Shown: positions 34,638 to 44,717, counted from the stretch's first letter. The stretch is DNA of 51,951 nucleotides from an uncultured Bacteroidia bacterium (GCA_902762655.1 CACWOZ010000010.1:1-51951), one strand, 5' to 3'. The notes: generated by a model from the letters alone, not told the origin. A program made the numbers and translations.

Positions 34638-35199
34638 ATTCCTCTATAAAACTGTCAATGTCAAACTCTTTGCTCCCTGCAGACAAGATTTCTCCGGCTG
34701 CGTAAAGATTTACCACGCTATTCCCTCCTGCGAGTACGTGCCCGGCTTCATCCGTCAACACCCCGAAGTCCATGAACGGCTGATGGGCGAAAAATTCGGA
34801 GTCGGCCCATTTAGTCCGGTCGGCGTCGTAACTCACATCCGCACCGAACACCGGTTCCCAGATATGGTTCATATCGGAAAGCAGGCCGCGTGAGAAGAAC
34901 TTTCCCGTTGCCAACACGAAGACATCGGCCTTCAGGACGGTATCCTTGCCCAGATTACGTGTAATAACGCCAGTCGCCTTGCTTCCGGTAATGATGCCCT
35001 TAATGGCCCGGTCTCCGCGGAGTACGGTTACCCCTCTCTGCTGAAGTGCCGCAAGGTGGGAGTAAGGTGCATTATTCCCGGCAACTGCGAGCGAAAGCCC
35101 CTCCGAGACAATGCATACTTTCATGCCTGCCAAGGCCAGCCGGTCCGCAACACTGCGTCCGGCCCATCCTCCACCAATTATAATAACATCAAATTTCAT
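34618..35199 (-). CDS. glpB: Anaerobic G3P dehydrogenase subunit B, very short form
   Basis: Only 193 residues, about half the usual GlpB length of about 420. The N-terminal FAD loop MKFDVIIIGGGWAGRSVADRL is present. The C-terminal part matches GlpB: VLATGKFFSRGL, EPVFGADV, FFAHQPFMDFGVLTDE, VNLYAAGEIL. The central 200 or so residues that lie between these blocks in E. coli GlpB are absent, and the Gly-rich end is short. The frame is clean and overlaps both neighbours (20 nt with glpC, 11 nt with glpA), so it appears to be a compact functional form rather than a decaying gene. Confidence 0.85.
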   Translation of the reverse strand: MKFDVIIIGGGWAGRSVADRLALAGMKVCIVSEGLSLAVAGNNAPYSHLAALQQRGVTVLRGDRAIKGIITGSKATGVITRNLGKDTVLKADVFVLATGKFFSRGLLSDMNHIWEPVFGADVSYDADRTKWADSEFFAHQPFMDFGVLTDEAGHVLAGGNSVVNLYAAGEILSAGSKEFDIDSFIEEYEHRIG

Positions 35200-36727
35200 T
35201 CCGGTTGACCTTTTGCATATACTCCGCTTCCCTCAGGGTATCTCCCCACAACACGGGTGTAATCCCCTTCCAGCGTTCCTGTAGATAATCGTGCACAAGT
35301 CCCTCGGGATCAACACCGAGTTCCCCCGCAAGGACCTCTGCCACTTTCTTTATGCAGAACGAGCCCTGGCAGGTTCCCATGCCAATTCTCGTGTGCCTGC
35401 GCAAGTCGGATACATTCCTTACGCCGAACTCCTTGACAGCATACGCGATTTCGGCTCTCGTGACATGCTCACACTCGCATACTATCTCTCCGCCGTTGTC
35501 GAAATCCATCCTGGCCACCTCTTCGCCATGACGGCCTATGGCTGCACGGATATTGAACGGGTCAATAAATCGCGGTTTACGGCCTTCGGAACCAGGAAGA
35601 TGGCGTGCAGCGGTCTCGCAGCGGGCCTTGGAGCCGATTTTTTCGCAGACAAGATCCGTCGCCATCTCCGCCATAAGGCGGGCGGTGGTGAGTTTCCCCC
35701 CGGTGATGGTTATGAGTCCCGGGACCCCGTCTCGTGTCTCATGGTCGAGCAGGACTATGCCGCGACTGACATTACGTCCGTCTCCAGCAGGATCAGCAAC
35801 CACCAGCGGACGTACGCCGGCGTAGGCACGTATGATTCTGGTATGGGCAAGGCTCGGGACCAGCTGCTCGCCTTCGCGCAGCAGCAGTTCTACCTCCTGC
35901 GGTGTGGCATGCATATCGTCGCATGTCTCGATAGGAACTTTGTCCGATGTCGTGCCAAGGACGCTGACAACATCTCCTGGAACAAGTATATCAGCGTTGG
36001 CAGGCTTGCGGCAACGGTTGATGACATGCCCCGCGACCCTGTGTCCGAAGATGATCAAGGAGCCTTTACTGGGCATCATGCTTATGTTTACGCCCGCTTC
36101 GCGGGCAAGCCCCGCTGTCCATATGCCTGCCGCCAGGACGACTTCCCTCGCCCGAAAGACATCTCCCTTCGACGTACGGACACCGATTACACGGCCGTTC
36201 TCCTTTACCAAGCCGGTGACAGCGGTAAATTTCAGGATGTCCGCCCCGTGGCGTCTGGCGTCCAGGATATTGGCATCCACCAGACGGAAAGGATCCACGG
36301 CTGCATCAGGCACTTTGACAGCCCCGATTATCCGGGGATTGATCGCAGGCTCCATCCTCAGCGCCTCGGCCGGATCGATTGCCTGGGCGTCGATTCCGGC
36401 TTCGCGGCATTTCTGAATGAAGTTCGCCTGATAGTCCAGACCATCTTCGGGAAGCGATATGAAAAGCCCTTCGGTAGGCTCTACGCAGTTGGAAGCTATC
36501 CTGCGCAGGATGCGGTTTTCACGTATGCATTCCTCGGCACCTTCCCTGTCGGTAACAGCATAGCGTGCTCCGCTGTGAAGCAGACCGTGATTCCTGCCGG
36601 ACGCACCGTCGCAGATGTCTCCCCTCTCTATCAGAAGTGACGAGAGACCGCGCAGCGCACAGTCTCTCAAAGTGGCTGCGCCAGTGATGCCGCCTCCTAT
36701 TATTATTACATCATATTCTTTCTGCAT
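35189..36727 (-). CDS. glpA: Anaerobic glycerol-3-phosphate dehydrogenase, catalytic subunit A
   Basis: A 512-residue FAD enzyme oxidising glycerol-3-phosphate to DHAP. The FAD loop is IIIGGGITGAATLRDCALRG. GRNHGLLHSGARYAV, APGIWT-type AAGIWTAGLA, and ITITGGKLTTARLMAE follow. The C-terminal BFD-like [2Fe-2S] domain has CECEHVT and CQGSFCIKKV. The ATG at 36727 is chosen since longer starts overlap the rfbB stop. It starts four bases after rfbB, so the two are probably one transcript. Confidence 0.93.
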   Translation of the reverse strand: MQKEYDVIIIGGGITGAATLRDCALRGLSSLLIERGDICDGASGRNHGLLHSGARYAVTDREGAEECIRENRILRRIASNCVEPTEGLFISLPEDGLDYQANFIQKCREAGIDAQAIDPAEALRMEPAINPRIIGAVKVPDAAVDPFRLVDANILDARRHGADILKFTAVTGLVKENGRVIGVRTSKGDVFRAREVVLAAGIWTAGLAREAGVNISMMPSKGSLIIFGHRVAGHVINRCRKPANADILVPGDVVSVLGTTSDKVPIETCDDMHATPQEVELLLREGEQLVPSLAHTRIIRAYAGVRPLVVADPAGDGRNVSRGIVLLDHETRDGVPGLITITGGKLTTARLMAEMATDLVCEKIGSKARCETAARHLPGSEGRKPRFIDPFNIRAAIGRHGEEVARMDFDNGGEIVCECEHVTRAEIAYAVKEFGVRNVSDLRRHTRIGMGTCQGSFCIKKVAEVLAGELGVDPEGLVHDYLQERWKGITPVLWGDTLREAEYMQKVNRNEI

Positions 36728-36731
36728 CCGT

Positions 36732-37871
36732 CTATCTCCCCTTGTACATATCGTCATAGTACTTCTGGTAGTCTCCGGAAGTCACATTATCCATCCACTC
36801 CTGATTGTCCAGATACCAGCGCACGGTCTTCTCTATGCCCTCTTCGAACTGGAGGCTGGGCTCCCATCCGAGTTCTCTCTGAAGTTTGGAAGAATCGATA
36901 GCATAACGGAGATCGTGGCCGGCACGGTCCGTCACATAGGTTATGAGGTCCATATCGGCACCTTCCGGACGCCCGAGCAGACGGTCTACCGTGGCGATCA
37001 GGACCTTGATGATGTCGATATTCTTCCACTCGTTGAAACCGCCGATATTGTAGGTATCTCCCACCTTTCCCTCATTAAAAATAAGGTCGATGGCGCGGGC
37101 GTGGTCTTCGACATAGAGCCAGTCACGCACATTCTCGCCCTTTCCATATACCGGAAGAGGCTTACGATGACGTATATTGTTGATAAAGAGAGGGATAAGC
37201 TTCTCAGGAAATTGATAAGGGCCGTAATTGTTCGAGCAGTTGGTTACGATCGTCGGCATGCCGTAGGTGTCGTGGAATGCACGCACGAAATGGTCGCTGC
37301 CGGCTTTCGCTGCGCTGTACGGGCTGTGAGGCTGGTACTTAAGGTCTTCCGTGAAGAACTTCTCGCCGTATGCAAGATGGTGCTTGCCGGAAGATGCTTT
37401 GGTAGTGAAAGGAGGCTCCAGTCCTTCAGGATGAGTCATTTCAAGTGCGCCGTACACTTCGTCCGTAGATATATGGTAGAAGCGCTTGCCCTCGAACTTT
37501 TCAGGAAGGCTTTCCCAATATAGTTTCGCGGCCTGGAGCATGCTGAGGGTACCCATCACGTTCGTGCGTGCGAAAGTAAAGGGGTCCTTGATGCTGCGGT
37601 CTACGTGGCTCTCGGCTGCAAGATGGATTACTCCGTCAACCTTTTCCTCCTGCATCAGGGCGCAAATGGCATCGAAGTCGCAGATATCCGCCTTCACGAA
37701 GCGATAATTGGGAGCATTCTCGATATCTTTCAGATTGGCCAGATTACCTGCGTATGTCAGTTTGTCGACGTTGATTATCCTGCAATCCGGATACTTGTTC
37801 ACGAACAGGCGCACTACATGGCTTCCGATGAAACCGGCACCGCCTGTAATGATTATTGCTTTATGATTCAT
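36732..37871 (-). CDS. rfbB: dTDP-glucose 4,6-dehydratase
   Basis: A 379-residue extended SDR enzyme. The NAD motif is GGAGFIGSHVV, the DEVYG loop is STDEVYGALE, and the catalytic YxxxK is in SPYSAAKAGSD. The NNYGPYQFPEKLIPLFINN block is diagnostic of RmlB. It makes dTDP-4-keto-6-deoxyglucose for rhamnose and related sugars. The rest of the rml pathway is not in the window. It heads the glpABC transcript. Confidence 0.94.
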   Translation of the reverse strand: MNHKAIIITGGAGFIGSHVVRLFVNKYPDCRIINVDKLTYAGNLANLKDIENAPNYRFVKADICDFDAICALMQEEKVDGVIHLAAESHVDRSIKDPFTFARTNVMGTLSMLQAAKLYWESLPEKFEGKRFYHISTDEVYGALEMTHPEGLEPPFTTKASSGKHHLAYGEKFFTEDLKYQPHSPYSAAKAGSDHFVRAFHDTYGMPTIVTNCSNNYGPYQFPEKLIPLFINNIRHRKPLPVYGKGENVRDWLYVEDHARAIDLIFNEGKVGDTYNIGGFNEWKNIDIIKVLIATVDRLLGRPEGADMDLITYVTDRAGHDLRYAIDSSKLQRELGWEPSLQFEEGIEKTVRWYLDNQEWMDNVTSGDYQKYYDDMYKGR

Positions 37872-37892
37872 TCTGAATGTGATATATTTCTA

Positions 37893-37900
37893 CAAATATA
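37893..37900 (-). promoter_or_regulatory. -7 box (TATATTTG) of rfbB-glpABC
   Basis: TATATTTG on the minus strand, 21 nt before the rfbB ATG, placed just behind the stop of the SBF transporter gene. Confidence 0.55.
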
Positions 37901-37901
37901 G

Positions 37902-38858
37902 TCAATTATTTTGTTTCCTTCTCATGTACAATTCATAGGAATTCACGAGATTATGCCAGATGGCGTACAGCCCGCCCGCCACAGATGTTACTGGCGTCAT
38001 ATAATTGAGTCCAAGCCAGATAATGAATCCGGTGTTTTTCTGCCCCAGGGCCTGGCCGGCCGTAATGGACTCCACATGGCCATAATGCCTTGCCACATTG
38101 CGTCCAAGCCAGAACTGGAAAAGGCAGCAGACGAGCGACACTGCGGCTATGCCGAACACCACCGCCACGCTTATGCCGCTTGTTACAAGAGCCCCTGTAG
38201 CCAGTGAAATGGCCAGGACCAGCCCCATCGCCCAGACATAAAAAGCCCATCCGGCATAACGGGCAAGCCAGCGCTGGAGGCCCGGGAGGAAATACCGGAT
38301 AAACCAGGCGAGCAGGCAGGGCAGGACAAGGATAGAGAATACTTTCCTTATAATAACAAAGAAATATGAAAGGAAACCTGTTCCCACAGTAGGGTGCACA
38401 AGCGGAATCATCAGTGGAATCAGCAGGGATGCCAGCAGGTCCGCCAGCACTGTGTATGTCATAATCCCCGGCAGACTGCCTCCTATTTTGGAAGTGATTA
38501 CCCCGGCGGCCGCAGCAGTAGGGCAAATAAAACAGAGCATCGCGCACTCGGTCAGTATACGGATCCCTCCATCCGCCAGTTCAGTAGCCATGAACGCGAA
38601 AGCGGCAAAAAGCACAGCCTGCACCGCTATCAGCTCGAAATGCCATTTGTGAAACTTCAGGTCCGACGGCGCTACCACATTCAACTGCAGGAAAAGCATT
38701 ATACTGACGAGAACGGGCTGCAGTTTCTTCGAAACCGCCATATAGCCGTCTTCACTGAAAGACGGAACGAAATGAAGTATAAGATAAATTGCCGCCCCGG
38801 TCGTCATCGCGATGGGCAGCATCCAGTCCTTTAAGAATGTCTTTTCTCTCTCCAGCAT
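37902..38858 (-). CDS. SBF-like (bile acid:Na+ symporter family) transporter
   Basis: A 318-residue inner-membrane protein with nine or ten hydrophobic segments. The family hallmark is FICPTAAAAGVITSKIGG (crossover helix) and the late HVESITAGQALGQKNTGF. Substrates of this branch in Bacteroidota are not known; bile acid uptake should not be assumed. The promoter box is eight bases from the ATG. Confidence 0.85.
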   Translation of the reverse strand: MLEREKTFLKDWMLPIAMTTGAAIYLILHFVPSFSEDGYMAVSKKLQPVLVSIMLFLQLNVVAPSDLKFHKWHFELIAVQAVLFAAFAFMATELADGGIRILTECAMLCFICPTAAAAGVITSKIGGSLPGIMTYTVLADLLASLLIPLMIPLVHPTVGTGFLSYFFVIIRKVFSILVLPCLLAWFIRYFLPGLQRWLARYAGWAFYVWAMGLVLAISLATGALVTSGISVAVVFGIAAVSLVCCLFQFWLGRNVARHYGHVESITAGQALGQKNTGFIIWLGLNYMTPVTSVAGGLYAIWHNLVNSYELYMRRKQNN

Positions 38859-38866
38859 AATTCTTG

Positions 38867-38874
38867 CAAAAATA
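38867..38874 (-). promoter_or_regulatory. -7 box (TATTTTTG) of the SBF transporter gene
   Basis: TATTTTTG on the minus strand, eight bases before the ATG, again predicting a minimal leader. Confidence 0.5.
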
Positions 38875-38903
38875 ATGAATAATATACATTTCTTGGATTA
38901 ATA

Positions 38904-38934
38904 TTTGCAATAATGGAAATATTATTTACCTTTG
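38904..38934 (+). promoter_or_regulatory. Promoter (TTTG-N19-TACCTTTG) of the TonB receptor gene
   Basis: TTTG at 38904-38907 and TACCTTTG at 38927-38934 with 19 nt between them match the full consensus. The ATG follows 35 nt later. Confidence 0.75.
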
Positions 38935-38969
38935 CAGTGTAATAGTGGACTAATACACTATGTGAAACG

Positions 38970-41462
38970 ATGATGAAAAAGATATTTTTACTTATTGCAC
39001 TTACTTATTTTACGGTTTTTGCCGTATCCGCCCAGAACAGGATCGTGGGCAAAATCGCTGATTCCCAGACGCACTCCCCCGAACCTGGTGCGGTAGTCCA
39101 GCTGTTCGCAGGCCCTGCGGAGAACGAGAACATGAAAGGTTACGCAATCAGCGATTCCCTCGGCATTTTCAGCATATCATTCGGAAACATCATCCCGGAT
39201 ACCGATTATACAGTCCAGGTAGTCAATATGGGGAGGAAGGCGGAAACACGGACCTTCCGGCCGGAAGGAGCTCTGACAGATCTGGGCACCATCGCACTCG
39301 AAGATGATGTCCAGGCCATTCAGAGTTCAAAAGTAACAGCCGCCAAGCCCCTTATCAAAATGGAAGCCGACAAGATTGGATACGATGTCGAAAGCGATCC
39401 GGATTCCAAGGCCAGCACCGTTCTCGATATGCTCCGCAAAGTGCCCATGGTCACCGTCGACGGCCAGGACAACATCACGGTGAACGGCAGCAGTTCCTTC
39501 AAGGTTTATGTGGACGGGAAACCCAACCAGATGCTGAGTTCCAATCCTTCAAAGATTTTCAAGGTAATGCCGGCATCTTCCGTTAAAAATATAGAAGTAA
39601 TTACAAACCCCGGCGCGAAATATGATGCGGAAGGCACGGGTGGCGTCCTCAATCTGATTACGGCCACCACTGAAGCCGGCGGCAGCGCCATTCCAGATGG
39701 TATCAACGGCAGCATCAGCGCCGGGACAGACAGCGATAGGAGATACAGCGGAGGGCTCTATCTGAACGCAAAGAAAGGGAAATTCACCATTGGCGGCAAT
39801 CTTTATGCAGGCGTTCAGAACCATAAAGATATATCTCAAACCACGACTCAGCACCTGGATGGAGGCATGGACATCACCAGTGGTGGAGATAATATCGAAC
39901 AGCACAATCCCTACCTCTTTGGCGACATCAATGCAAGTTACGAACTCGACACCCTCAACCTGTTCTCAGCATCGCTGGGATTACGCAGCTGGGCATACGA
40001 CCAGCAGGCTTACGCTTATGCCGAGGCCTTGTCTGGAGGTTCTTCAATCTACAACTACTCTGGCACCAATAATGCTTCCGGAGGTTCCGCCGGCATGGAT
40101 GCCAGTTTCGACTGGCAGCACAATTCTGCCAGGATCAAGGAAAGGATGATAACACTCTCCTACCGCTTTTCAGGAGATCCGGAAAGATCATTCTCGGAAT
40201 CCGTCTATGACAAGATGACCGGCACGACAGTATATAATCGCAGGGTGAACAGCAGGAACGTCTCGCAGGAACACACCCTCCAGGCCGACTACACCACTCC
40301 GATCGGCAAGGGGCAGACGCTCAGCAGCGGTCTCAAGTATATCTTCCGGAATAATCATTCCGACGACGAATACTATCTTGATATGGGTTCGGGCTATGTG
40401 CTTCAAAGCGTGCCTGATTCCAAGTATCAGCATTACAACAACATAGCCGCCATCTACTCAGAATACGCCGCTTCGCTCGGGATGTTTTCATTCAAGGCTG
40501 GACTGCGTTATGAATACACCTGGCTCGATGTGAAATATGCCGACGGCACATCCTACGACGGACATTACGACAATCTGGTCCCGAATCTGAGCCTGCAGTA
40601 CAATCTCGGCCAGACTTCGAATCTCGGCCTTACCTACAATATGCGCATCAGCAGGCCGGGCATAAGCTATCTGAATCCTTTCATAGACAGGTCCGGCACC
40701 ACCCAGATCTCTTATGGCAATCCCGACATCAATCCGGAAAAGACCCACAGTTTTGCACTCAAATACAACTTCTTCTCTCCCAAGATAATGCTGAGTGCAG
40801 GAGCGTCGTACCGCTTTGGCGACGGAGGAATTGCAGGCTACCAGAAATTTGCCCCGGATCCAGAAGATGCTTCCGTAATGATAATGCATTCCACCTTCGG
40901 CAACATTGTTGACAACAGCACGCTTGGTTTCAACTACTTCATTAATTGGAACCCGCTCAAAGACACAAGGATATATTCCAGTTCAAACTTCGGATACAAT
41001 GTTATCTCGAGCGACATCCTGGGACAACGCAACAGTGGTTGGAACGGGCAATTTATGATTGGTGGCCAACAGACGGTTTTCTGGGATATGCGACTTAGTG
41101 CCAACTTCTTCGCCAACACTCGCAGATACTCTCTCCAGGGTTGGAACAGCGGTTTCAGCGGAGTTGCCTTAGGCCTTAGCAAGAGTTTCCTTGAAGAAAA
41201 ACTCAATCTTACAATCCAGGGCTTCTCCAATCTCAGCGGCGGGAAAAAAGCCCGTTTCGAGGGTCACAGCTCCGGAGACGGTTTTACAGTGGACAACCAG
41301 TTCGCAATTCCCATCCGCAGCATAGGGCTGGAAATCACCTACAACTTCGGGAAGAACAATTTCCAGGTGAAGAAAGCAAGCAGGACAATCACCAACGACG
41401 ATGTGGTGAATGCCCAGAATGCAATGCAGCAGCAAAATGCACAGACAAACATGCAGCAATAA
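38970..41462 (+). CDS. TonB-dependent outer-membrane receptor (OMP_b-brl type)
   Basis: An 830-residue outer-membrane protein. A signal peptide (1-21, SAQ) is followed by a CarboxypepD_reg-like sandwich (23-110). The plug has VLDMLRKVPMVTVDGQDNITVNGSSSFKVYVDGKPN and NIEVITNPGAKYDAEGTGGVLNL. About 600 residues of beta-barrel follow with alternating aromatic strands. The last barrel strand is ITYNFGKNNFQVKKA, followed by a Gln/Asn-rich tail (NAMQQQNAQTNMQQ). No SusD partner is adjacent, so polysaccharide import is not implied. ATG at 38970 or 38973. The HAD lipoprotein gene starts one base after its stop. Confidence 0.88.
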   Translation: MMKKIFLLIALTYFTVFAVSAQNRIVGKIADSQTHSPEPGAVVQLFAGPAENENMKGYAISDSLGIFSISFGNIIPDTDYTVQVVNMGRKAETRTFRPEGALTDLGTIALEDDVQAIQSSKVTAAKPLIKMEADKIGYDVESDPDSKASTVLDMLRKVPMVTVDGQDNITVNGSSSFKVYVDGKPNQMLSSNPSKIFKVMPASSVKNIEVITNPGAKYDAEGTGGVLNLITATTEAGGSAIPDGINGSISAGTDSDRRYSGGLYLNAKKGKFTIGGNLYAGVQNHKDISQTTTQHLDGGMDITSGGDNIEQHNPYLFGDINASYELDTLNLFSASLGLRSWAYDQQAYAYAEALSGGSSIYNYSGTNNASGGSAGMDASFDWQHNSARIKERMITLSYRFSGDPERSFSESVYDKMTGTTVYNRRVNSRNVSQEHTLQADYTTPIGKGQTLSSGLKYIFRNNHSDDEYYLDMGSGYVLQSVPDSKYQHYNNIAAIYSEYAASLGMFSFKAGLRYEYTWLDVKYADGTSYDGHYDNLVPNLSLQYNLGQTSNLGLTYNMRISRPGISYLNPFIDRSGTTQISYGNPDINPEKTHSFALKYNFFSPKIMLSAGASYRFGDGGIAGYQKFAPDPEDASVMIMHSTFGNIVDNSTLGFNYFINWNPLKDTRIYSSSNFGYNVISSDILGQRNSGWNGQFMIGGQQTVFWDMRLSANFFANTRRYSLQGWNSGFSGVALGLSKSFLEEKLNLTIQGFSNLSGGKKARFEGHSSGDGFTVDNQFAIPIRSIGLEITYNFGKNNFQVKKASRTITNDDVVNAQNAMQQQNAQTNMQQ

Positions 41463-41463
41463 C

Positions 41464-42663
41464 ATGACAAAAACTATCAAATTCCTTCTGGCTGCTGCGG
41501 TCGCCCTCGGGACGGTCGCATGCAACGCCCCCATGCCCAGGGGCAACTGGAGCAAGGCTCCCTACGATGCACTATGCAAATTGATGAAAGAATGCAAAGT
41601 TGAAGCCGATGCGGCAGGACACAATGTCAACTATGCGGTTTTTGACTACGACAACACCACTGTGATGCAGGACGTCGAACTCGCAGCCATGAGTTGGCAA
41701 CTCGAGAATCTCCGCGTCAGGTTCACTCCGGACGAAGTCTGGAGCATCTTCACCACCCACATCCCGGACCTGGATTCGGTATTGGTGGAGGCCGGGGCCG
41801 AAGGCATCACTTCCAGAATGCTTATAACTGATATAGATAACGATTACCGCGCCATGATGCTTAAGGCCGGTGTCAATTGCGGCGATGACCTCAACGCCGG
41901 GCAGCTTGCTGTTATACAGCAGATGCCCGAGTATCTGGACTTCCGCGTCAAGTTATGGGCTTTGTACGAAGGAGTTTACCATACATTCGACTACAGGGAA
42001 GGATTCTTTACCATTGCCGCCCTGTTCCACGGTTTCACCTATCCGGAGGTGGACGCCCTCGTAAAAGAGGGTGTTGCCGCACAGGTGGCCAAGAAGTGCA
42101 TAAAAGATATTGTATGGGAGAGCCCGGAGATGGGCGCCGCCGGCAAAGTATCCTATGTCATCCCGGACGGTCTGGCTCTCAGCGATGAGATGCGAAGCCT
42201 CTACAAGGCCCTCCAGGCAAACGGTGTCGACGTGTATGTATTCTCCGCATCCCTCGAGGCCGCCGTTGAGGCTATGGCGTGCGACCCTAAGTATCTCGGG
42301 CTGGATACGTCCCGGGTATTCGCCCTCCGCTTGCAACGCGACGATACCGACCTGGTGCTTCAGGAATACAAATCCGGTTACGTACGCCCTTACAAAGACG
42401 GCAAGGCCAAGGCCATACGCGCCTATGTCACACCTTTGTATGACGGCAGGGACCCTGTCCTGATCGGCGGCGACAGCATCGGGGACTACTGGATGCTTAC
42501 CGAATTCCCCGGAATGCGAGTCGGGCTCATCATCGATAAGAATCAGAAAGGGCCTCTTGGCGAACTCAGGCAGCAGGCCCTGGATGCAGAGGCCGGCGGA
42601 GCGCCTTCACGGTATGTGCTTCAACGGCGCGGGGATCCTGAACCCAGATTCAGCAGGAAGTAA
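41464..42663 (+). CDS. HAD-superfamily phosphatase-like lipoprotein
   Basis: A 399-residue lipoprotein (lipobox GTVAC, Cys about 19) with a haloacid-dehalogenase fold. Motif I is FDYDNTTVMQD (DxDxT-like). Motif II is probably YVFSASLEA (Ser). The distal motif is LIGGDSIGDYWML (GDSxxD). The long helical cap between them covers about residues 70-240. It resembles membrane-anchored HAD proteins annotated as phosphoserine phosphatase-like; the substrate is unknown. It is cotranscribed with the TonB receptor upstream (one-base gap). Confidence 0.82.
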   Translation: MTKTIKFLLAAAVALGTVACNAPMPRGNWSKAPYDALCKLMKECKVEADAAGHNVNYAVFDYDNTTVMQDVELAAMSWQLENLRVRFTPDEVWSIFTTHIPDLDSVLVEAGAEGITSRMLITDIDNDYRAMMLKAGVNCGDDLNAGQLAVIQQMPEYLDFRVKLWALYEGVYHTFDYREGFFTIAALFHGFTYPEVDALVKEGVAAQVAKKCIKDIVWESPEMGAAGKVSYVIPDGLALSDEMRSLYKALQANGVDVYVFSASLEAAVEAMACDPKYLGLDTSRVFALRLQRDDTDLVLQEYKSGYVRPYKDGKAKAIRAYVTPLYDGRDPVLIGGDSIGDYWMLTEFPGMRVGLIIDKNQKGPLGELRQQALDAEAGGAPSRYVLQRRGDPEPRFSRK

Positions 42664-42694
42664 AAAATGAGGGCGCTCAAGCGAGCGTCCTCAT
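42662..42694 (-). terminator. Terminator of the P-type ATPase gene
   Basis: On the minus strand atgaggacgct / agcgccctcat forms an 11-bp stem (one mismatch) with a 6-base loop and six T after it. The stem includes the last four codons of the ATPase gene. Confidence 0.75.
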
Positions 42695-44593
42695 TGCATT
42701 CAGCACTGCCAGGACCGTTACACCCACATCTGCGAATACCGCCAGCCACATGGGAGCAAGGCCGAATGCGGCCAGCACCAGCACCGCGAGTTTTACCGCG
42801 ATAGCGAACCAGATGTTCTGCCTTGCTATGCCGACGGTCTTGCGCGCTATTCCTACAGCTGTACATATCTTCTTAGGATCATCATCCATCAACACCACAT
42901 CGGCCGCCTCTATCGCAGCGTCCGAGCCAAGTGCGCCCATCGCAATGCCGACATCCGCACGTGCCAGCACCGGCGCGTCGTTGATGCCATCCCCCACGAA
43001 GGCAACGCTCTCTCCCGACTTCTTTTCGGAGAGAATCTTCTCTAGACCGGCGACCTTACCGCCAGGCAGAAGTTCTGCCTCGAAGGCATCCAGTCCCAAT
43101 TCGGAAGCAACTTCTTCTGCCACGCCGCGTGCATCTCCAGTCAACATGACACTCTTCTGCACTCCCGATTTACGGAGTGCGGATATCGCTTCCGCCGCCC
43201 CTTCCTTGACCTTGTCCGAAATGACGATGTGCCCGGCATAGACGCCGTCAATTGCAACGTGAACCACAGTTCCCGTGTGCTTGCACTTTCCACACTCGTG
43301 GATCTCTATCTGCAATTCGTCCATCAACCTGGCGTTGCCTGCGCAAACCGTCCTGCCGTTGACCTCGGCTTTCACACCTTTTCCGGCGATCTCCGTAATT
43401 CCGGAAACCTCGCAGTCGTCTTTTTCCGCAGAATATGCCCTACGCAGAGCTTCTGCGATAGGATGCGTGGAAAGGCTCTCGACATGGGCGGCAAGATGCA
43501 GGAGTTCCTCCTCTCCAATCAACTCAGGATGGACGGCCGTCACCTGGAACACACCTTCGGTAAGGGTTCCTGTCTTATCGAACACGACAGTATGCAGGCG
43601 TGATAGTTCTTCCAGGAAATTAGAGCCCTTTACCAGTATACCCTTGCGGGAGGCCCCGCCGATTCCGCCGAAGAAACTGAGAGGAACAGATATCACCAGG
43701 GCACAGGGGCAACTCACGATAAGGAAGGTCAGCGCCCTGTAGAGCCAGGTAGCGAACACCCCGCCAAAAAAGATGGGAGGGATGATTGCAAGAAGCACGG
43801 CTGCTCCTACCACTATCGGGGTATATACCTTTGCGAAACGCGTGATGAAAGATTCGCTGGAGGACTTGCTCTCGGAAGCATGCTCCACAAGTTCGAGTAT
43901 CTGGCTGGCTGTGGATTCACCGAAGAGCTTTTCTACCCTTACGCGAAGTGCCCCGCTCAGATTGATGCAGCCCGAAGCGATATTATCACCTTTGGTGACA
44001 CCCCTTGGCACGCTCTCGCCAGTAAGTGCACGGGTGTCGAGCGAGGACTCCCCTTCCAGCACGGTGCCGTCCAGCGGGACCTTCTCTCCCGGCTTGACAA
44101 CGATAGTGTCTCCTACGGAGATTTCATCCGGATGAACCACCTTGAGACCATCAGGAGTTTCAAGGTTGGCGCTGTCCGGACGTATGTCCATAAGAGCCTC
44201 GATGCTTCGGCGGCTGCGCCCCTCGGCAATCCCCTCGAATAGTTCTCCCAACTGGAAGAACAGCATTACGAAAACGGCCTCCGGGAACTGGCTCTGCGCA
44301 CCTGGCAAGAATCCTATTGCCAGAGCACCGATTGTCGCTACACCCATGAGGAAATCCTCGTCGAGAGCCTCCCCTTCCAGGAGTTTCTCTGCCCCTTCAC
44401 TTAGTGTTTCCCATCCGACTATAAGATAAGGAATCAGGTAGAGAAGAAGGTACTGCCAGGTTTTCCAGGCAGTGTTTTTTTCGATCAAGACCGCCACAAC
44501 GAGAAGTACTGCGGCAAGTGTGATTCTTATGACACTCTCACGGATTCCGCCTTCTTCGTGGCTGTGTTCATGTTCATGATGATCGTGTGACAT
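42677..44593 (-). CDS. Heavy-metal P1B-type ATPase (Zn/Cd/Pb class)
   Basis: A 638-residue metal exporter. The N-terminus (2-15) is a His/Glu-rich stretch, [15 protein letters not shown], and there is no HMA domain. Membrane helices, then the actuator TGESVP, the ion-binding CPC in [11 protein letters not shown], the phosphorylation site DKTGTLTEG, the SHP-type motif STHPIAEAL, and the hinge [16 protein letters not shown] are all present. CPC with the His-rich tail points to zinc or cadmium. The ATG at 44593 begins at the His tail; the longer frame upstream lacks support. No metal regulator gene is nearby. Confidence 0.92.
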   Translation of the reverse strand: MSHDHHEHEHSHEEGGIRESVIRITLAAVLLVVAVLIEKNTAWKTWQYLLLYLIPYLIVGWETLSEGAEKLLEGEALDEDFLMGVATIGALAIGFLPGAQSQFPEAVFVMLFFQLGELFEGIAEGRSRRSIEALMDIRPDSANLETPDGLKVVHPDEISVGDTIVVKPGEKVPLDGTVLEGESSLDTRALTGESVPRGVTKGDNIASGCINLSGALRVRVEKLFGESTASQILELVEHASESKSSSESFITRFAKVYTPIVVGAAVLLAIIPPIFFGGVFATWLYRALTFLIVSCPCALVISVPLSFFGGIGGASRKGILVKGSNFLEELSRLHTVVFDKTGTLTEGVFQVTAVHPELIGEEELLHLAAHVESLSTHPIAEALRRAYSAEKDDCEVSGITEIAGKGVKAEVNGRTVCAGNARLMDELQIEIHECGKCKHTGTVVHVAIDGVYAGHIVISDKVKEGAAEAISALRKSGVQKSVMLTGDARGVAEEVASELGLDAFEAELLPGGKVAGLEKILSEKKSGESVAFVGDGINDAPVLARADVGIAMGALGSDAAIEAADVVLMDDDPKKICTAVGIARKTVGIARQNIWFAIAVKLAVLVLAAFGLAPMWLAVFADVGVTVLAVLNAMRTLA

Positions 44594-44717
44594 ATTCTTG
44601 TTATTATTGTTTTCTGAGTGCGAAAATAACGGATTCCTCCATAGCAGAGAACGGCACTCACAACAAATGATGACTACACATATGGGTGAGGACTGTTTGA
44701 TGATTGATAAATAAATG

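Noticed and set aside
35291-36640. A 449-codon open frame on the plus strand opposite glpA
   Set aside because: It lies wholly antisense to a well-supported glpA and has no recognisable domain; long shadow frames are common opposite genes with this codon usage.
38970-41462. SusCD-type polysaccharide utilisation locus
   Set aside because: The TonB receptor has no SusD neighbour, and the GH31 and GH106-like genes are far away and not linked to it.
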